NCBI RefSeq assembly: GCF_900099765.1
Contig: NZ_FNDX01000015.1
Coordinates: 47,452-111,451 of the forward strand
DNA length: 64,000 nucleotides
Source: Paenibacillus typhae
Lineage (GTDB): Bacteria > Bacillota > Bacilli > Paenibacillales > Paenibacillaceae
Direction: 5' to 3'
Of this stretch, positions 1 to 8,940 are shown one piece after another. A program made the position numbers and the translations under genes. Every line of letters begins with the position of its first letter. Position 1 is the first letter of the stretch. Below the pieces are notes generated by a model that was not told the origin of the DNA, did not search any database, and saw only the letters and a list, made by a program, of their open reading frames with translations.

Positions 1-1
1 T

Positions 2-1123
2 CCCGGCGGCCTGCTGGGCGGCCGGTTCTACTATGGCTTCTGGTCGGGCGCGGTCCCGGCCTGGACGACAGTCCTTCCTTTCATTACCCTTCTGCTGCTG
101 CTTGCAGTCCTGCTGCTGACCGGCGGAATGGTACTGCTGCTGCAGGAAGGCGATCTGCTGTTTCTCAGACAGCGGCAGAACTGGATAAGAAGCATCCTGC
201 TGCGCGGGATGATTTACAGCATGACCGTAACTGCGCTCAAAATAGCCGCTGTATACGCTGTTCTGCTGCCCTTTATTATCCGCGGCTACGGGATCAGTCC
301 GGCAGCGGCCGGAGCGCTGCTGCTGCTGACAATCACTGCCGGGTGGAGCATCAAGCTGCTGGGGCATATCGTCAGGGTACAGCGTCAGGGCTTCCGCCGC
401 TGGCTGCGGCTGCTTCCCGCTGTTACAGTGCCCGCCGGGCTGTATGTATGGCTGGCACTGCTCTGGCAGAACAGCCCCTGGCTGCTGCTTGCGTCCGCCG
501 CTATATACGCAGCAGTAACCATCTGGGCTCTGCGTTACCGTCTCAGTCTGCAAGGAACCTTCCTCAGCGATGTACGCGAGGACTACAAGCAGCGGATGCA
601 AATTGCCGGCCTGCTGCTGCGGGGCGTGCTGGATAAGCCGCGCCCCACCCGGTACAAGCCTTGGATCTTCCGCAGATCTCAGCCCCTGCTGTCCTCCAGG
701 CAGCCGGAGAGCCGCTTTACTGCTGCCGGAATCAAGGCGCTGGTACGCAATCCGGCTCACCTGAAGCTGTATTTATCGTTTACGGGCGTATCGATGAGTG
801 CACTCCTTATTGCTCCGGCCTTCCTAAAATGGTTCCTGTTTATCGTGCTGGCTTTATTAATGTGCTACTGGCTGAGCTCCTTCTGGCTGCTCTTCGCCGG
901 GGATGATTATATCGGCATCCTGCCGTTTACGAAGGCTCAGAAGGCCGCAGCCGGCTCCAAGGCTATGCTGATTCTGGCTATTCCGTACACCGTCCTGTGC
1001 TCCGCAGTCGTCTGTATTCCGCTGTACGGCTGGTGGGGGCTGCTGCTGTTTGCCCCGCTGGGCTTTGGTATCGGAACATTCATCGCCCGGATTTACAGCA
1101 CAATCCGTCTGACAGAGCATTAA
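2..1123 (+). CDS. ecsB: EcsB-like ABC transporter permease, 5' end outside the window
   Basis: The reading frame is open from the left edge, so the protein is N-terminally truncated; the first internal Met at base 128 is not the true start. About 373 residues are visible. They consist of several long Leu/Ala-rich membrane segments, a cytoplasmic stretch (VREDYKQRMQIAGLL onward) and a final group of membrane helices. This arrangement and the length fit EcsB, the membrane subunit of the EcsAB ABC transporter, which in Bacillus affects protein secretion and intramembrane proteolysis. The ATPase subunit EcsA would be expected just upstream, outside the window. A terminator follows directly. Family assignment is from general sequence character; another multi-pass ABC permease is possible. 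Confidence 0.7.
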   Translation, partial: PGGLLGGRFYYGFWSGAVPAWTTVLPFITLLLLLAVLLLTGGMVLLLQEGDLLFLRQRQNWIRSILLRGMIYSMTVTALKIAAVYAVLLPFIIRGYGISPAAAGALLLLTITAGWSIKLLGHIVRVQRQGFRRWLRLLPAVTVPAGLYVWLALLWQNSPWLLLASAAIYAAVTIWALRYRLSLQGTFLSDVREDYKQRMQIAGLLLRGVLDKPRPTRYKPWIFRRSQPLLSSRQPESRFTAAGIKALVRNPAHLKLYLSFTGVSMSALLIAPAFLKWFLFIVLALLMCYWLSSFWLLFAGDDYIGILPFTKAQKAAAGSKAMLILAIPYTVLCSAVVCIPLYGWWGLLLFAPLGFGIGTFIARIYSTIRLTEH

Positions 1124-1138
1124 ACGCTCTGAAACCTC

Positions 1139-1180
1139 AAAAAAGCGTTGCCGCGCATAGGACGCAGGCAACGCTTTTTG
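1139..1180. terminator. Bidirectional rho-independent terminator
   Basis: The arms AAAAGCGTTGCC and GGCAACGCTTTTT flank a short loop. A-rich and T-rich flanks lie on both sides, so it can serve the permease on the plus strand and the convergent flavoprotein gene on the minus strand. Confidence 0.85.
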
Positions 1181-1203
1181 GCACCTCTAGAGAAGAAGTG
1201 CTC

Positions 1204-2466
1204 CTATCCAAGCCGGGTCGCGGCGTTTTCTCCGGCCATATAGCCTGTAGAGAAAGCCGCCGTAATGTTGTAGCCTCCGGTGTAGCCGTGAATATCAAGG
1301 ATCTCACCGCAGAAATACAGGCCCTCCATCAGCTTGGACTGCATCGTTTTTGGATCAACCTCTTTGAGGTTAATGCCTCCGCCAGTAACAAAAGCCTCCT
1401 CGATCGACAGAGTGCCGTATACCCTGATCGGAAACCGTTTGACCAGCTGGGCAAGCTGCTGCCAGTCCTGCTTGGGGATATTGTCATAAGTAAGATTATC
1501 CGGCAGCCCTGCCCTCTGCAGCAGAATCGGGATAATCCGCTCAGGCAGATAGCCCTTCAGTACATTTTTGACCGATTTTTTTGATTCATTGGCGGCGAGC
1601 CTCAGCGTTTCGTTATACACATCTTCTTTACTCTTTTCGGGCAGGAAATCAATCGAGACTTCAATGTTGCCGCTGGCGTACTGCTTCAGGGCTTTGACGA
1701 CAAACTGGCTGCAGCGCAGGGCAATCGGTCCGGAAATGCCAAAGTGGGTAAACAGCATATCCCCCTGGTGCTCAATAAGCTTTTTGCCTTTGGGATTCCA
1801 TACGGACAGGGATACCTCTCGCAGAGAGAGGCCCTGAAGCTCCTTGCTCTGGATAAAAGGTTCATTGGAGGTAAGCGGAACCTCGGTCGGGAAAAGCTCT
1901 GTGATCGTATGACCCGCCTGTTCAGCCCAGGCATAGCCGTCTCCAGTTGAGCCGGTCTGGGGTACAGATTTGCCGCCGGATGCGACAATGACACTGCGGG
2001 CCTCTATAACCTCGCCGCTTTGCAGGCGGACACCCTCAACCCGTCCTTCCTTGTAGAGAAGCTCGCGTACCGGTGCGTGCAGCCGGATCTGCACTCCCTG
2101 CCCCCGCACCTGATTGACCAGGGTGTCCACAACCGTTTTCGCTTTATCGCTTACCGGAAACATCCGCCCGTTGTCCTCTTCCTTCAGCCGGATTCCTAAA
2201 TTCTCAAAAAAGGCGATAATGTCTTTATTGTTGAACTGGGAAAACGCGCTGTAAAGAAACCGGCCGTTTCCCGGAATATACTTGATCAGCTCATCAATCT
2301 CTTTATTGTTGGTGACATTGCAGCGGCCCCCGCCGGAGATGCCCAGCTTGCGCCCCAGCTTGTCCCCTTTTTCCAGTAAAAGCACCTTCCCGCCCTTGCT
2401 GCTTGCTGCAATACCAGCCATCAGACCGGCAGAGCCCCCGCCGATTATGATTACATCGTATCTCAT
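1204..2466 (-). CDS. BaiN/RdsA-family NAD(P)/FAD-dependent oxidoreductase (HI0933-like)
   Basis: A 420-residue flavoprotein. The N-terminus has the dinucleotide-binding fingerprint IIIGGGSAGLMAG (residues 6-18), then an acidic residue at the end of strand two (LLLEKGDKLGRKLGISGGGRC), which is typical of the HI0933/YhiN family. The GGGRCNVTN motif and the C-terminal GGY-NIT-AAFSTG-YMAG FAD-contact motif are both present, and the length is normal for the family. Members are called BaiN or NAD(P)/FAD-dependent oxidoreductase; their physiological substrate is mostly unknown. It is monocistronic, convergent with the permease and divergent from the histidine kinase. Confidence 0.88.
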   Translation of the reverse strand: MRYDVIIIGGGSAGLMAGIAASSKGGKVLLLEKGDKLGRKLGISGGGRCNVTNNKEIDELIKYIPGNGRFLYSAFSQFNNKDIIAFFENLGIRLKEEDNGRMFPVSDKAKTVVDTLVNQVRGQGVQIRLHAPVRELLYKEGRVEGVRLQSGEVIEARSVIVASGGKSVPQTGSTGDGYAWAEQAGHTITELFPTEVPLTSNEPFIQSKELQGLSLREVSLSVWNPKGKKLIEHQGDMLFTHFGISGPIALRCSQFVVKALKQYASGNIEVSIDFLPEKSKEDVYNETLRLAANESKKSVKNVLKGYLPERIIPILLQRAGLPDNLTYDNIPKQDWQQLAQLVKRFPIRVYGTLSIEEAFVTGGGINLKEVDPKTMQSKLMEGLYFCGEILDIHGYTGGYNITAAFSTGYMAGENAATRLG

Positions 2467-2617
2467 TTATTTTACTCCCAAACTGTTTGTTTCCTTTAAT
2501 TTTACCATGTCAGCCGTTTCAATGCAGCGCCCGGATCTATGCTGGATTTCCGTTGTCAGAACGGCCCCGGCTATGCTTTAATCTTAAGTAGAAAGGGTAT
2601 TTTGTCTAACTCAGGGA

Positions 2618-4327
2618 GTGATTGCAATTATTGAGGAGATTAAGGATATTCTATTGCAGATATCGGCAGCCGGTTCCTTTTTGTTGGTGTTTCAATGGTG
2701 GCTGGACCAGGGTCAGATGACCCGCAGGAACAGCCGTCTCCCTGATGATTTGTCCCTTCTGGTTATCGGCTGTGCGCTCAGCGTTGCTGTCTGTACGATC
2801 CTTTCCTCGTCACTGGCCGGAGGGGTCTATCTTAATCTTGCGGTCCTGCCGGCTTTTATCGGCATCCTGTATGCGCCTTTCCGTTCCGGGCTGAGCCTGG
2901 CAGCATTCTTTCTGCTGAGTACCGCCCTGTCCTCTGAGCCGGCGGGTCTGAGCGCCATCATCATTAATTCTGGGGCTTTGCTGTATCCACTGCTCTTTGG
3001 ATTAGCGCGCCCTTTCAAACAGGCTAAATGTTTGGAAAAGGTAATGCTGCTGTGGGCAGTATTGTTCCCGTGCATGTTCTTCATTGTCATGGTGCCCAAT
3101 ATGCAGAAGATCCGTGAGGCGCAGACATTCAACTCTGAGGTAATACTGGTTACAGCCTACCTGTTTGTTGCTGTAATAACAGGCGCTCTGCTGATCTTTT
3201 GCATCGAAACCGCCTGGGATAAGGTTCTGGTAAAAGAGAAGATGGAGGGCCTGTCGGAACGGTTTATGTGGGAATCCAAAAAACTTGAGCAGGTCACAGA
3301 TATTGTCCAGCTTAACATTATGTCGATGAATGAACTCGGCTATATTACAGAGCTCAATGAGTTCATGCTGAAGCTGATCCGCAGGCACTATCCAGATTAT
3401 ACAAGAGAGCTGATTCTTTCCCGGCAGGCGGCGCTGCTGTTCGCAGACTGTGTGGACAAGCAGACCTATATGCAGCTGAAGGCCATTTTTAATAATAAAC
3501 AGCGCTCCAATGCCAAAATAAACTGCGGAGACTACATTTATCAGGTATACACGGCTCCGGTTCAGCAAGGTTCGGGTTTTCCGGACGGCGTGGTAATGAT
3601 TGTACAGGATGTGACGGAGGAAGAGAAAATCCGCACGGAGCTGGATCATGCCGAACGGCTGACGCTGGTAGGGCAGATGGCGGCCGGCATCACTCATGAG
3701 ATCCGTAATCCCATGGCCGTAGTGCGCGGGTTCCTGCAGCTCATGCGGGAGAAAAGTCCGGAGGAGCTTGATTCCTATTACCAGATCGTAATGGATGAGC
3801 TGGACCGTGCCAACGGAATCATTGATGATTTTCTGTCGCTGGCCCAAAGCAGGGTTTCGGACAAAGAACTGGTTCAGCTCCATCATATAATAGAAGAATT
3901 GTCTCCGCTGATCTGGGCGGATGCCAATCTGCGCGGCCAGAGCGTTGAGCTGAACACAGCTCCTGCCCTGCCTCTCCTCAGGCTGAATGTCCGGGAGGTC
4001 AAGCAGCTGATTCTGAATCTGGCCCGAAACGGAATGGAAGCCATGGAGGCGAAGGGAGTGCTGACTCTGGAGACCCGGGTGAACAACAGCAACATTGAAC
4101 TGGTGATTAGGGATACCGGCAGCGGGATTGCGCAGGACAAGATAGTGAATTTATTCACAAATTTTTATACTACCAAGACACAGGGAACAGGTCTCGGCCT
4201 GCCGCTGTGTTTGAGTATTGTTGAGCGGCATAACGGTAGCATAAGGGTGGATTCTACAGTGGGGGAAGGAACTGCCTTTACCATAGTTCTGCCTTTTGAG
4301 GTCGCCGAAGACAACCTTGTGGGATAA
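2618..4327 (+). CDS. Membrane sensor histidine kinase, sporulation kinase type (KinB-like)
   Basis: A 569-residue protein. The first about 200 residues are hydrophobic with five or six predicted membrane segments, followed by a linker, a PAS-like region (about 215-335), a HisKA domain with the phospho-acceptor His360 in ITHEIRNPMAVVRGF, and a HATPase domain with N box (LNLARNGMEAM), G1 box (RDTGSGI) and G2 box (GTGLGLPL). The H-box sequence closely resembles Bacillus KinB/KinC-type kinases that feed the Spo0F-Spo0A phosphorelay. No response regulator is adjacent, which is usual for phosphorelay orphan kinases. The start is uncertain: GTG at 2618 has only a poor ribosome site, and TTG at 2654, preceded by GAGGAG, is an alternative. 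Confidence 0.85.
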   Translation: MIAIIEEIKDILLQISAAGSFLLVFQWWLDQGQMTRRNSRLPDDLSLLVIGCALSVAVCTILSSSLAGGVYLNLAVLPAFIGILYAPFRSGLSLAAFFLLSTALSSEPAGLSAIIINSGALLYPLLFGLARPFKQAKCLEKVMLLWAVLFPCMFFIVMVPNMQKIREAQTFNSEVILVTAYLFVAVITGALLIFCIETAWDKVLVKEKMEGLSERFMWESKKLEQVTDIVQLNIMSMNELGYITELNEFMLKLIRRHYPDYTRELILSRQAALLFADCVDKQTYMQLKAIFNNKQRSNAKINCGDYIYQVYTAPVQQGSGFPDGVVMIVQDVTEEEKIRTELDHAERLTLVGQMAAGITHEIRNPMAVVRGFLQLMREKSPEELDSYYQIVMDELDRANGIIDDFLSLAQSRVSDKELVQLHHIIEELSPLIWADANLRGQSVELNTAPALPLLRLNVREVKQLILNLARNGMEAMEAKGVLTLETRVNNSNIELVIRDTGSGIAQDKIVNLFTNFYTTKTQGTGLGLPLCLSIVERHNGSIRVDSTVGEGTAFTIVLPFEVAEDNLVG

Positions 4328-4360
4328 GGGGGAAGTCCAGCCCGCATTCCTTGCTTTCAC

Positions 4361-4388
4361 AGGGTATGTATGTATAATAAAGTTAGTG
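4361..4388 (+). promoter_or_regulatory. Sigma-A type promoter for brxA
   Basis: TTGCTT and TATAAT are separated by 16 bp, about 60 bp upstream of the bacilliredoxin start. Confidence 0.6.
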
Positions 4389-4447
4389 ATTGCTGCGGTA
4401 ATGCAGCCTAACTTTACATTCAAGAGGCAAAGGAGAGTGCAGAAGAA

Positions 4448-4882
4448 ATGTCCATGTCATTTAATCAATATATGCGGGATTCGATTCAGCCTATGCGTGA
4501 TGACCTGACCAGTATCGGGTTCCAGGAATTGTTGACTCCGGAAGAGGTGGAAGCTGCTCTTCCAGCTGCAAAAGGAACAGCGCTTGTTGTTGTGAACTCA
4601 GTCTGCGGCTGTGCAGCCGGCCAATGCCGTCCAGGCGTAGCCCAGGCTCTGCAGAATGAGATTCTGCCGGATCACCTGTTTACGGTGTTCGCAGGCCAGG
4701 AGAAGGAAGCAACCGCCAAAGCGCGTGAATACTTCGCTCCATATCCCCCTTCTTCACCTTCCATCGCGCTGATGAAGGATGGGGAGCTCGTTCATTTTAT
4801 TGAGCGCCATGGTGTTGAGGACCGTTCGGCTAGCGAAATTGCTGCTGAATTGAAAGAGGTCTTCGACCGTTATTGCCAGTAA
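4448..4882 (+). CDS. brxA: Bacilliredoxin, BrxA/YphP type
   Basis: A 144-residue thioredoxin-fold protein of the YphP/YqiW family (formerly DUF1094). The catalytic CGC motif is Cys53-Gly-Cys55 within VNSVCGCAAGQCRPG. Later signatures TVFAGQEKEAT and PPSSPSIAL match the family. Bacilliredoxins remove bacillithiol from S-bacillithiolated proteins in the cytosol. The overall sequence is closer to YphP (BrxA) than to YqiW (BrxB), as far as can be judged from memory. An additional cysteine, Cys60, lies five residues after the CGC pair, where Bacillus proteins usually have a non-cysteine residue. The gene has its own promoter and terminator. Confidence 0.88.
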   Translation: MSMSFNQYMRDSIQPMRDDLTSIGFQELLTPEEVEAALPAAKGTALVVVNSVCGCAAGQCRPGVAQALQNEILPDHLFTVFAGQEKEATAKAREYFAPYPPSSPSIALMKDGELVHFIERHGVEDRSASEIAAELKEVFDRYCQ

Positions 4883-4904
4883 ATTGAGGGTAATAAATCA
4901 GAGG

Positions 4905-4948
4905 AATCTCGCGGCGGCCGGAAGCCCGGCTCTGCGGGATTTTTTTTC
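4905..4948 (+). terminator. Rho-independent terminator after brxA
   Basis: The stem AATCTCGC / GCGGGATT, with an inner GC-rich hairpin, is followed by a run of eight T. Confidence 0.8.
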
Positions 4949-4980
4949 AAATAAGGAGATGCAGAAACGGAGGAATGGTT

Positions 4981-5790
4981 ATGAGCCTGCAAGAAGAGAT
5001 TATTGCTGCCCTTGGCGTCAAGCCGGCCATTGATGTGGAAGCAGAGGTACAGAAACGTGTGGATTTCCTGAAATCTTATGTACGTCAGGCCGGTGCCCAG
5101 GGGCTGCTGATTGCAATCAGCGGGGGTGTTGACAGCGCAGTCGCTGCGGGATTGTGCAAACGGGCGACGGACGAGTTAACCGCCGAGGAAGGCAAGGAAT
5201 ATATGACGCTTGGCGTTTTTCAGCCTTACGGTGAGCAGGAGGATATCGAGCACAGCTATGCAGTGGCTGAGGCGTTTGGGCTTACCCGCAAAGTTGAGAC
5301 CAATATTGAAGAAGCGGTTAATGAAATCGCGCTCGAAGTGGAGCACAGCCTCAAGGCGCTGGGGCAGCACCGTCATATTACGCATCAGGGCAAGGGGAAT
5401 GTAAAAGCCAGAACGCGGATGGTGATGCAGTATGCGCTCGCTTTTGAGAATAATCTGCTGGTAGTGGGTACCGATCATGCTTCCGAGGCAATTACCGGCT
5501 TCTATACCAAGTGGGGCGACGGTGCGGTTGACATTACGCCGCTGAGTACACTTAATAAGCGTCAGGTACGCCAGCTTGCGGTCTATCTGGGAGTGCCGGG
5601 CGAGGTTGTGACCAAAGCACCGACAGCGGGCCTATGGCCGGGTCAAACGGATGAAACCGAGCTTGGCATCACGTACGATGAGAACAGCGACTATCTGGAG
5701 GGTAAGCCGGTCAGTCCGGAGGCAGCGGAGAAGCTTGAACGCTACTATAAGAGAACTGCTCATAAACGTAATGTCATACCGGGGATTTAA
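4981..5790 (+). CDS. nadE: NH3-dependent NAD+ synthetase
   Basis: About 269 residues, the last enzyme of NAD biosynthesis (deamido-NAD + NH3 + ATP). The N-type ATP pyrophosphatase P-loop SGGVDS is at residues 47-52. Family blocks KGNVKARTRM, GTDHASEAITGFYTKWGDG, TLNKRQVRQL and DETELGITYDE are all present. There is no glutaminase domain, so ammonia is the expected donor. The longer frame starts at ATG 4975, but GGAGG (4969-4973) touches that codon; ATG 4981 lies 7 nt from it and gives the family-typical MSLQEEI start. The C-terminus is slightly shorter than that of B. subtilis NadE. Confidence 0.95.
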   Translation: MSLQEEIIAALGVKPAIDVEAEVQKRVDFLKSYVRQAGAQGLLIAISGGVDSAVAAGLCKRATDELTAEEGKEYMTLGVFQPYGEQEDIEHSYAVAEAFGLTRKVETNIEEAVNEIALEVEHSLKALGQHRHITHQGKGNVKARTRMVMQYALAFENNLLVVGTDHASEAITGFYTKWGDGAVDITPLSTLNKRQVRQLAVYLGVPGEVVTKAPTAGLWPGQTDETELGITYDENSDYLEGKPVSPEAAEKLERYYKRTAHKRNVIPGI

Positions 5791-5832
5791 CAGGGGCAGG
5801 CGCTGAAGATCCTACCCTAAGATTCATAGGTC

Positions 5833-5879
5833 AAAAATAACCGCCGGAGTCAGCCTGTACCGCTTTCCGGCGGTTTTGC
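5833..5879. terminator. Bidirectional terminator between nadE and the convergent hydrolase gene
   Basis: The stem CCGCCGGA / TCCGGCGG has an A-rich left flank and a T-rich right flank, so it can act on both strands. Confidence 0.8.
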
Positions 5880-5887
5880 TGTGCAGG

Positions 5888-6718
5888 TCAGAGAAGGCTG
5901 CTGTTATCCAGAGTGTGCCCGATAAAAGCCTCCGAAGCTGCAATCGCCTGCTCCAATTGCGGTGTTGTTCCGGCAAAGGGATGAACGGTGCAGAAGGTAT
6001 GGTCGCCTCCGGCAATTTGCACCCAGCTGATATCCGGACGGAGCGTAGTTAACTGCTCAGATCCCTGCCGCAGCCTTGCGCTGTCTTCGGTTCCCTGTAT
6101 CAGGACGACTGGGAAAGAGGCCGATTTCATCCGCTCTAGAATATTGTAACGCTCAGCCTGGCGCTCCAAATCTTCAAGGATCACAGCATCCAGCGGCATT
6201 TGCTGGCCGGTACGGCCGTTAAGTACATGGCTGCGGCCTAATGTTCTCATTTCCTGCTTTTGCTCCCCGGTGAACAGATCAAGGTCGGTGATCCCGTTCC
6301 AGGAGATGACTCCGGCAACCTCATCCGGATGGTCCAGCGCGTAGAGCAGACTGTCGCCGGCTCCCCGGCTGTGTCCCAGCAGAAACAGGGGCAGAGCTCC
6401 GAATTTATGGTGCTGGCTGAGATAGGAGAGCAGGATCTCCATATCTTTGATCTCCCGGTTATAGGTGTTGCGGGCAAACTTCTCAAGCTCGGTGAAATGC
6501 TGCAAATCCTCACCGATCCCCGCATGGGAAAAGTTGAAGGAGATCACTTCATGTTCATGGCTGAGTGCGGCTGCGGTATAGGGGAACATTCCCCAATCCT
6601 TGAATCCTTTGTAGCCGTGTGCGATGACAATCAGGCTCTTGGCCTTACTGCGGGCAGGGAAATGGGAGCATCGCAGGACTGAGTCCTCTCCGGCAGGCAA
6701 CTGGAAATGACGGTTCAT
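5888..6718 (-). CDS. Alpha/beta hydrolase
   Basis: A 276-residue cytosolic alpha/beta hydrolase. The oxyanion region is IVIAHGYKGFKDWG, the nucleophile elbow is GHSRG (about residue 114), a likely acidic residue is in GTEDSARL, and the catalytic His is in GGDHTF. The fold resembles serine aminopeptidase S33 or dienelactone hydrolase-like esterases; the substrate cannot be deduced. GAGAGGGG lies 9 nt before the ATG. It is divergent from acpS and convergent with nadE. Confidence 0.85.
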   Translation of the reverse strand: MNRHFQLPAGEDSVLRCSHFPARSKAKSLIVIAHGYKGFKDWGMFPYTAAALSHEHEVISFNFSHAGIGEDLQHFTELEKFARNTYNREIKDMEILLSYLSQHHKFGALPLFLLGHSRGAGDSLLYALDHPDEVAGVISWNGITDLDLFTGEQKQEMRTLGRSHVLNGRTGQQMPLDAVILEDLERQAERYNILERMKSASFPVVLIQGTEDSARLRQGSEQLTTLRPDISWVQIAGGDHTFCTVHPFAGTTPQLEQAIAASEAFIGHTLDNSSLL

Positions 6719-6751
6719 CGGGTGAATCCCCTCTCTTTAATCAGAGATAAT

Positions 6752-6780
6752 ATGACAGAATCTAAAAGCCGGACTATAAT
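6752..6780 (+). promoter_or_regulatory. Sigma-A type promoter upstream of acpS
   Basis: ATGACA and a consensus TATAAT are separated by 17 bp. The acpS start lies about 112 bp downstream, leaving a sizeable leader in which I saw no known riboswitch. Confidence 0.65.
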
Positions 6781-6892
6781 CATTTCATAATACCCAGAAT
6801 GTATATGAAGATAATACCATTATTAAAGCGGTTAAAGAAAGATGGCAGATGAATGTGTTTAAAGGCGTCAAGCTCATAAGGAGTGTGAAATT

Positions 6893-7285
6893 GTGATTTA
6901 TGGAATCGGCCATGATGTGCTGGAGATCGGCCGCATGAGGCGAATACTGGCCAGGGAATCCGGCCCCAAATTTACCAGGCGTATCCTTACACCGGCCGAG
7001 CTGCAGCTGGCAGAAGGGCGGACAGGCAGGCTGGCTGAATTCGTCTCCGGCCGTTTTGCTGCCAAAGAGGCAGTTGTGAAAGCGCTGGGCTGCGGAATCG
7101 GCAGCGAAGTGGGCTTTCAGGATATAGAGATACTGCCGGAAGGCTTCGGCAAGCCGTCCGTCACGCTCTCGAAGGCGGCCTGGTCAAGGCTGGGCCTGGA
7201 CGGGGCAGCGTATATTCTCCATCTGACCATCACCCACAGCCAGGAATTGGCTTCGGCCTTTGCGGTTGCGGAGCGCAGGGACTAA
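6893..7285 (+). CDS. acpS: Holo-[acyl-carrier-protein] synthase
   Basis: A 130-residue enzyme that transfers 4'-phosphopantetheine from CoA to acyl carrier protein. The metal-binding Asp is in GIGHDVLEIGRM (Asp8) and the second metal/catalytic block is SGRFAAKEAVVKALGCGIG; both are diagnostic of AcpS-type enzymes, and the length is standard. GTG 6893 is chosen because AAGGAG lies 9 nt upstream and the following MIYGIGHD is the expected N-terminus. mutY follows 64 bp later, so co-transcription is possible. Confidence 0.94.
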   Translation: MIYGIGHDVLEIGRMRRILARESGPKFTRRILTPAELQLAEGRTGRLAEFVSGRFAAKEAVVKALGCGIGSEVGFQDIEILPEGFGKPSVTLSKAAWSRLGLDGAAYILHLTITHSQELASAFAVAERRD

Positions 7286-7349
7286 GGCTTAATGAAAAGT
7301 TAAGGACAGCCTTTTTATATAAATAGAATTTATAGCAAGGAGATAAAGA

Positions 7350-8627
7350 ATGACAACGCATGAACAGCAGGAGCAGGAGGTAAAACGGTTTTTCAGCACG
7401 AATCTGCTGGAATGGTATAAGGTTCAGAAGCGTGATCTGCCATGGCGGCGCCACCGTAATCCGTATTATATCTGGATTTCGGAGATCATGCTGCAGCAGA
7501 CGAGGGTGGATACGGTCATCCCCTATTTCAACCGGTTCATCGAACGGTTTCCTACGGTAGAGTCGCTGGCGGATGCGCCTGAGGAAGAGGTGCTCAAATG
7601 CTGGGAAGGCCTCGGCTACTACTCACGGGCCCGGAATCTGCAGCACGCGGCCCGGCAGGTCAAGGAGCTGTACGGCGGGGAGGTCCCGAATGACCGGGAT
7701 GCGGTATTCGGACTGAAGGGAGTGGGGCCGTACACAGCCGGGGCCATCCTCAGTATCGCCTTCAACCGGCCTGAGCCGGCGGTGGACGGCAACGTCATGC
7801 GGGTGCTGTCCCGCTATTTCCTGCTGGAGGATGACATTGCCAAGGTTCCGACACGGGTGAAAATGGAGCGCCTGGCGGCCGAGCTGATCCCGGAGGGAGA
7901 GGCCTCGCACTTCAATCAGGCGCTGATGGAGCTGGGCGCGCTGGTCTGCACGCCGAAATCACCGCGCTGCCTCATCTGCCCGGTGATGGAGCACTGCGCC
8001 GCGCGCCTGGCGGGCTGCGAGACCTCGCTGCCCGTCAAGACCAAGGCCAAGCCGCCGCGCCCGGAAGAGCGGCTGGCGGCCCTGGTCACCGGCAGCGGCG
8101 AGCACGCCGGCCGGGTGCTGATCCGGCAGCGGCCACAGAGCGGGCTGTTGGCCCGCATGTGGGAGCTGCCGCATTGGCCTGCGCCGCCTGCTGAGGGCGG
8201 CGGCCCCGGTGCGCTGCCGGAGGCGGCAGCGCTGGACCGGCTGCGCCGGTCCCTGCGTCAGGCCGGGATTCTCGCCCGGCCTGAAGGGCACTGGACGGCT
8301 GCGGAGCACACGTTCAGCCACATTGTTTGGACCCTGCAGGTGTACATCTGCAGGGAGGAGGACGCCCTGGCGCTGCCGCTGGCGGCAGAAGCGCGGGCGT
8401 CCTATGCGGCGGCGGCTGCGGTCCCGGCCGCCGCAGACGGCGCAGCCGGCACGGGCGCGGCTGCGGAGCTTGCGCCGGCGGAGCCGTTCGCGGATGGAGG
8501 CCATCCGGAGGACGCCGGCGCCGTGCGCTGGATCCGCCGTGAGGACATGGCGGACTACGCGTTTCCGAACGTTTTTCTCAAGCTGCTCAACAGCTACTTC
8601 GATGAGGCGGAGAAGGAGCAGCTGTAG
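7350..8627 (+). CDS. mutY: A/G-specific adenine DNA glycosylase MutY with an alanine-rich insertion
   Basis: A 425-residue enzyme that removes adenine opposite 8-oxoguanine. The HhH-GPD domain carries catalytic Glu45 (SEIMLQQTRV), the hairpin GLKGVGPYTAGA and catalytic Asp146. The [4Fe-4S] ligands are Cys200, 207, 210 and 216 with the canonical 6-2-5 spacing. A NUDIX-like 8-oxoG recognition domain follows from about residue 232. Residues about 349-391 form an Ala/Pro/Gly-rich insertion in a very GC-rich stretch of DNA, so the protein is longer than the usual about 360 residues. AAGGAG lies 8 nt before the ATG. Confidence 0.95.
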   Translation: MTTHEQQEQEVKRFFSTNLLEWYKVQKRDLPWRRHRNPYYIWISEIMLQQTRVDTVIPYFNRFIERFPTVESLADAPEEEVLKCWEGLGYYSRARNLQHAARQVKELYGGEVPNDRDAVFGLKGVGPYTAGAILSIAFNRPEPAVDGNVMRVLSRYFLLEDDIAKVPTRVKMERLAAELIPEGEASHFNQALMELGALVCTPKSPRCLICPVMEHCAARLAGCETSLPVKTKAKPPRPEERLAALVTGSGEHAGRVLIRQRPQSGLLARMWELPHWPAPPAEGGGPGALPEAAALDRLRRSLRQAGILARPEGHWTAAEHTFSHIVWTLQVYICREEDALALPLAAEARASYAAAAAVPAAADGAAGTGAAAELAPAEPFADGGHPEDAGAVRWIRREDMADYAFPNVFLKLLNSYFDEAEKEQL

Positions 8628-8774
8628 GCAGCTGGTAGTCGCATATGCTGCTTACGTTAGCTGCAAGGGGAATGCGAGCGCTGCTAAGGAAGCTTAATGA
8701 GTACAGCGGCTGTGAAGCGAATGCACTGTGGATGCTTCTTCATTATTGTAGCTATAGCAGCAGCCTCAACAAGA

Positions 8775-8815
8775 TAAAGGCCTTGCCGTGTGCTGCGGCA
8801 AGGCCTTTATTATTA
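8775..8815 (+). terminator. Rho-independent terminator downstream of mutY
   Basis: The 13-bp perfect stem AAAGGCCTTGCCG / CGGCAAGGCCTTT is followed by ATTATTAT. It lies about 150 bp after the mutY stop; the stretch between holds no recognisable gene. Confidence 0.75.
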
Positions 8816-8940
8816 TGAGTATGGGGCCCGGCAGTAGCCATCCTAAAGCTGCCGAAGAGGGTTACAGAGTATACCCCAGGATCCTTTAGGTTACCCCGGA
8901 ACATCCCGCCCATTTGGGGAACGGTCAAAGGGGCTTCGCA

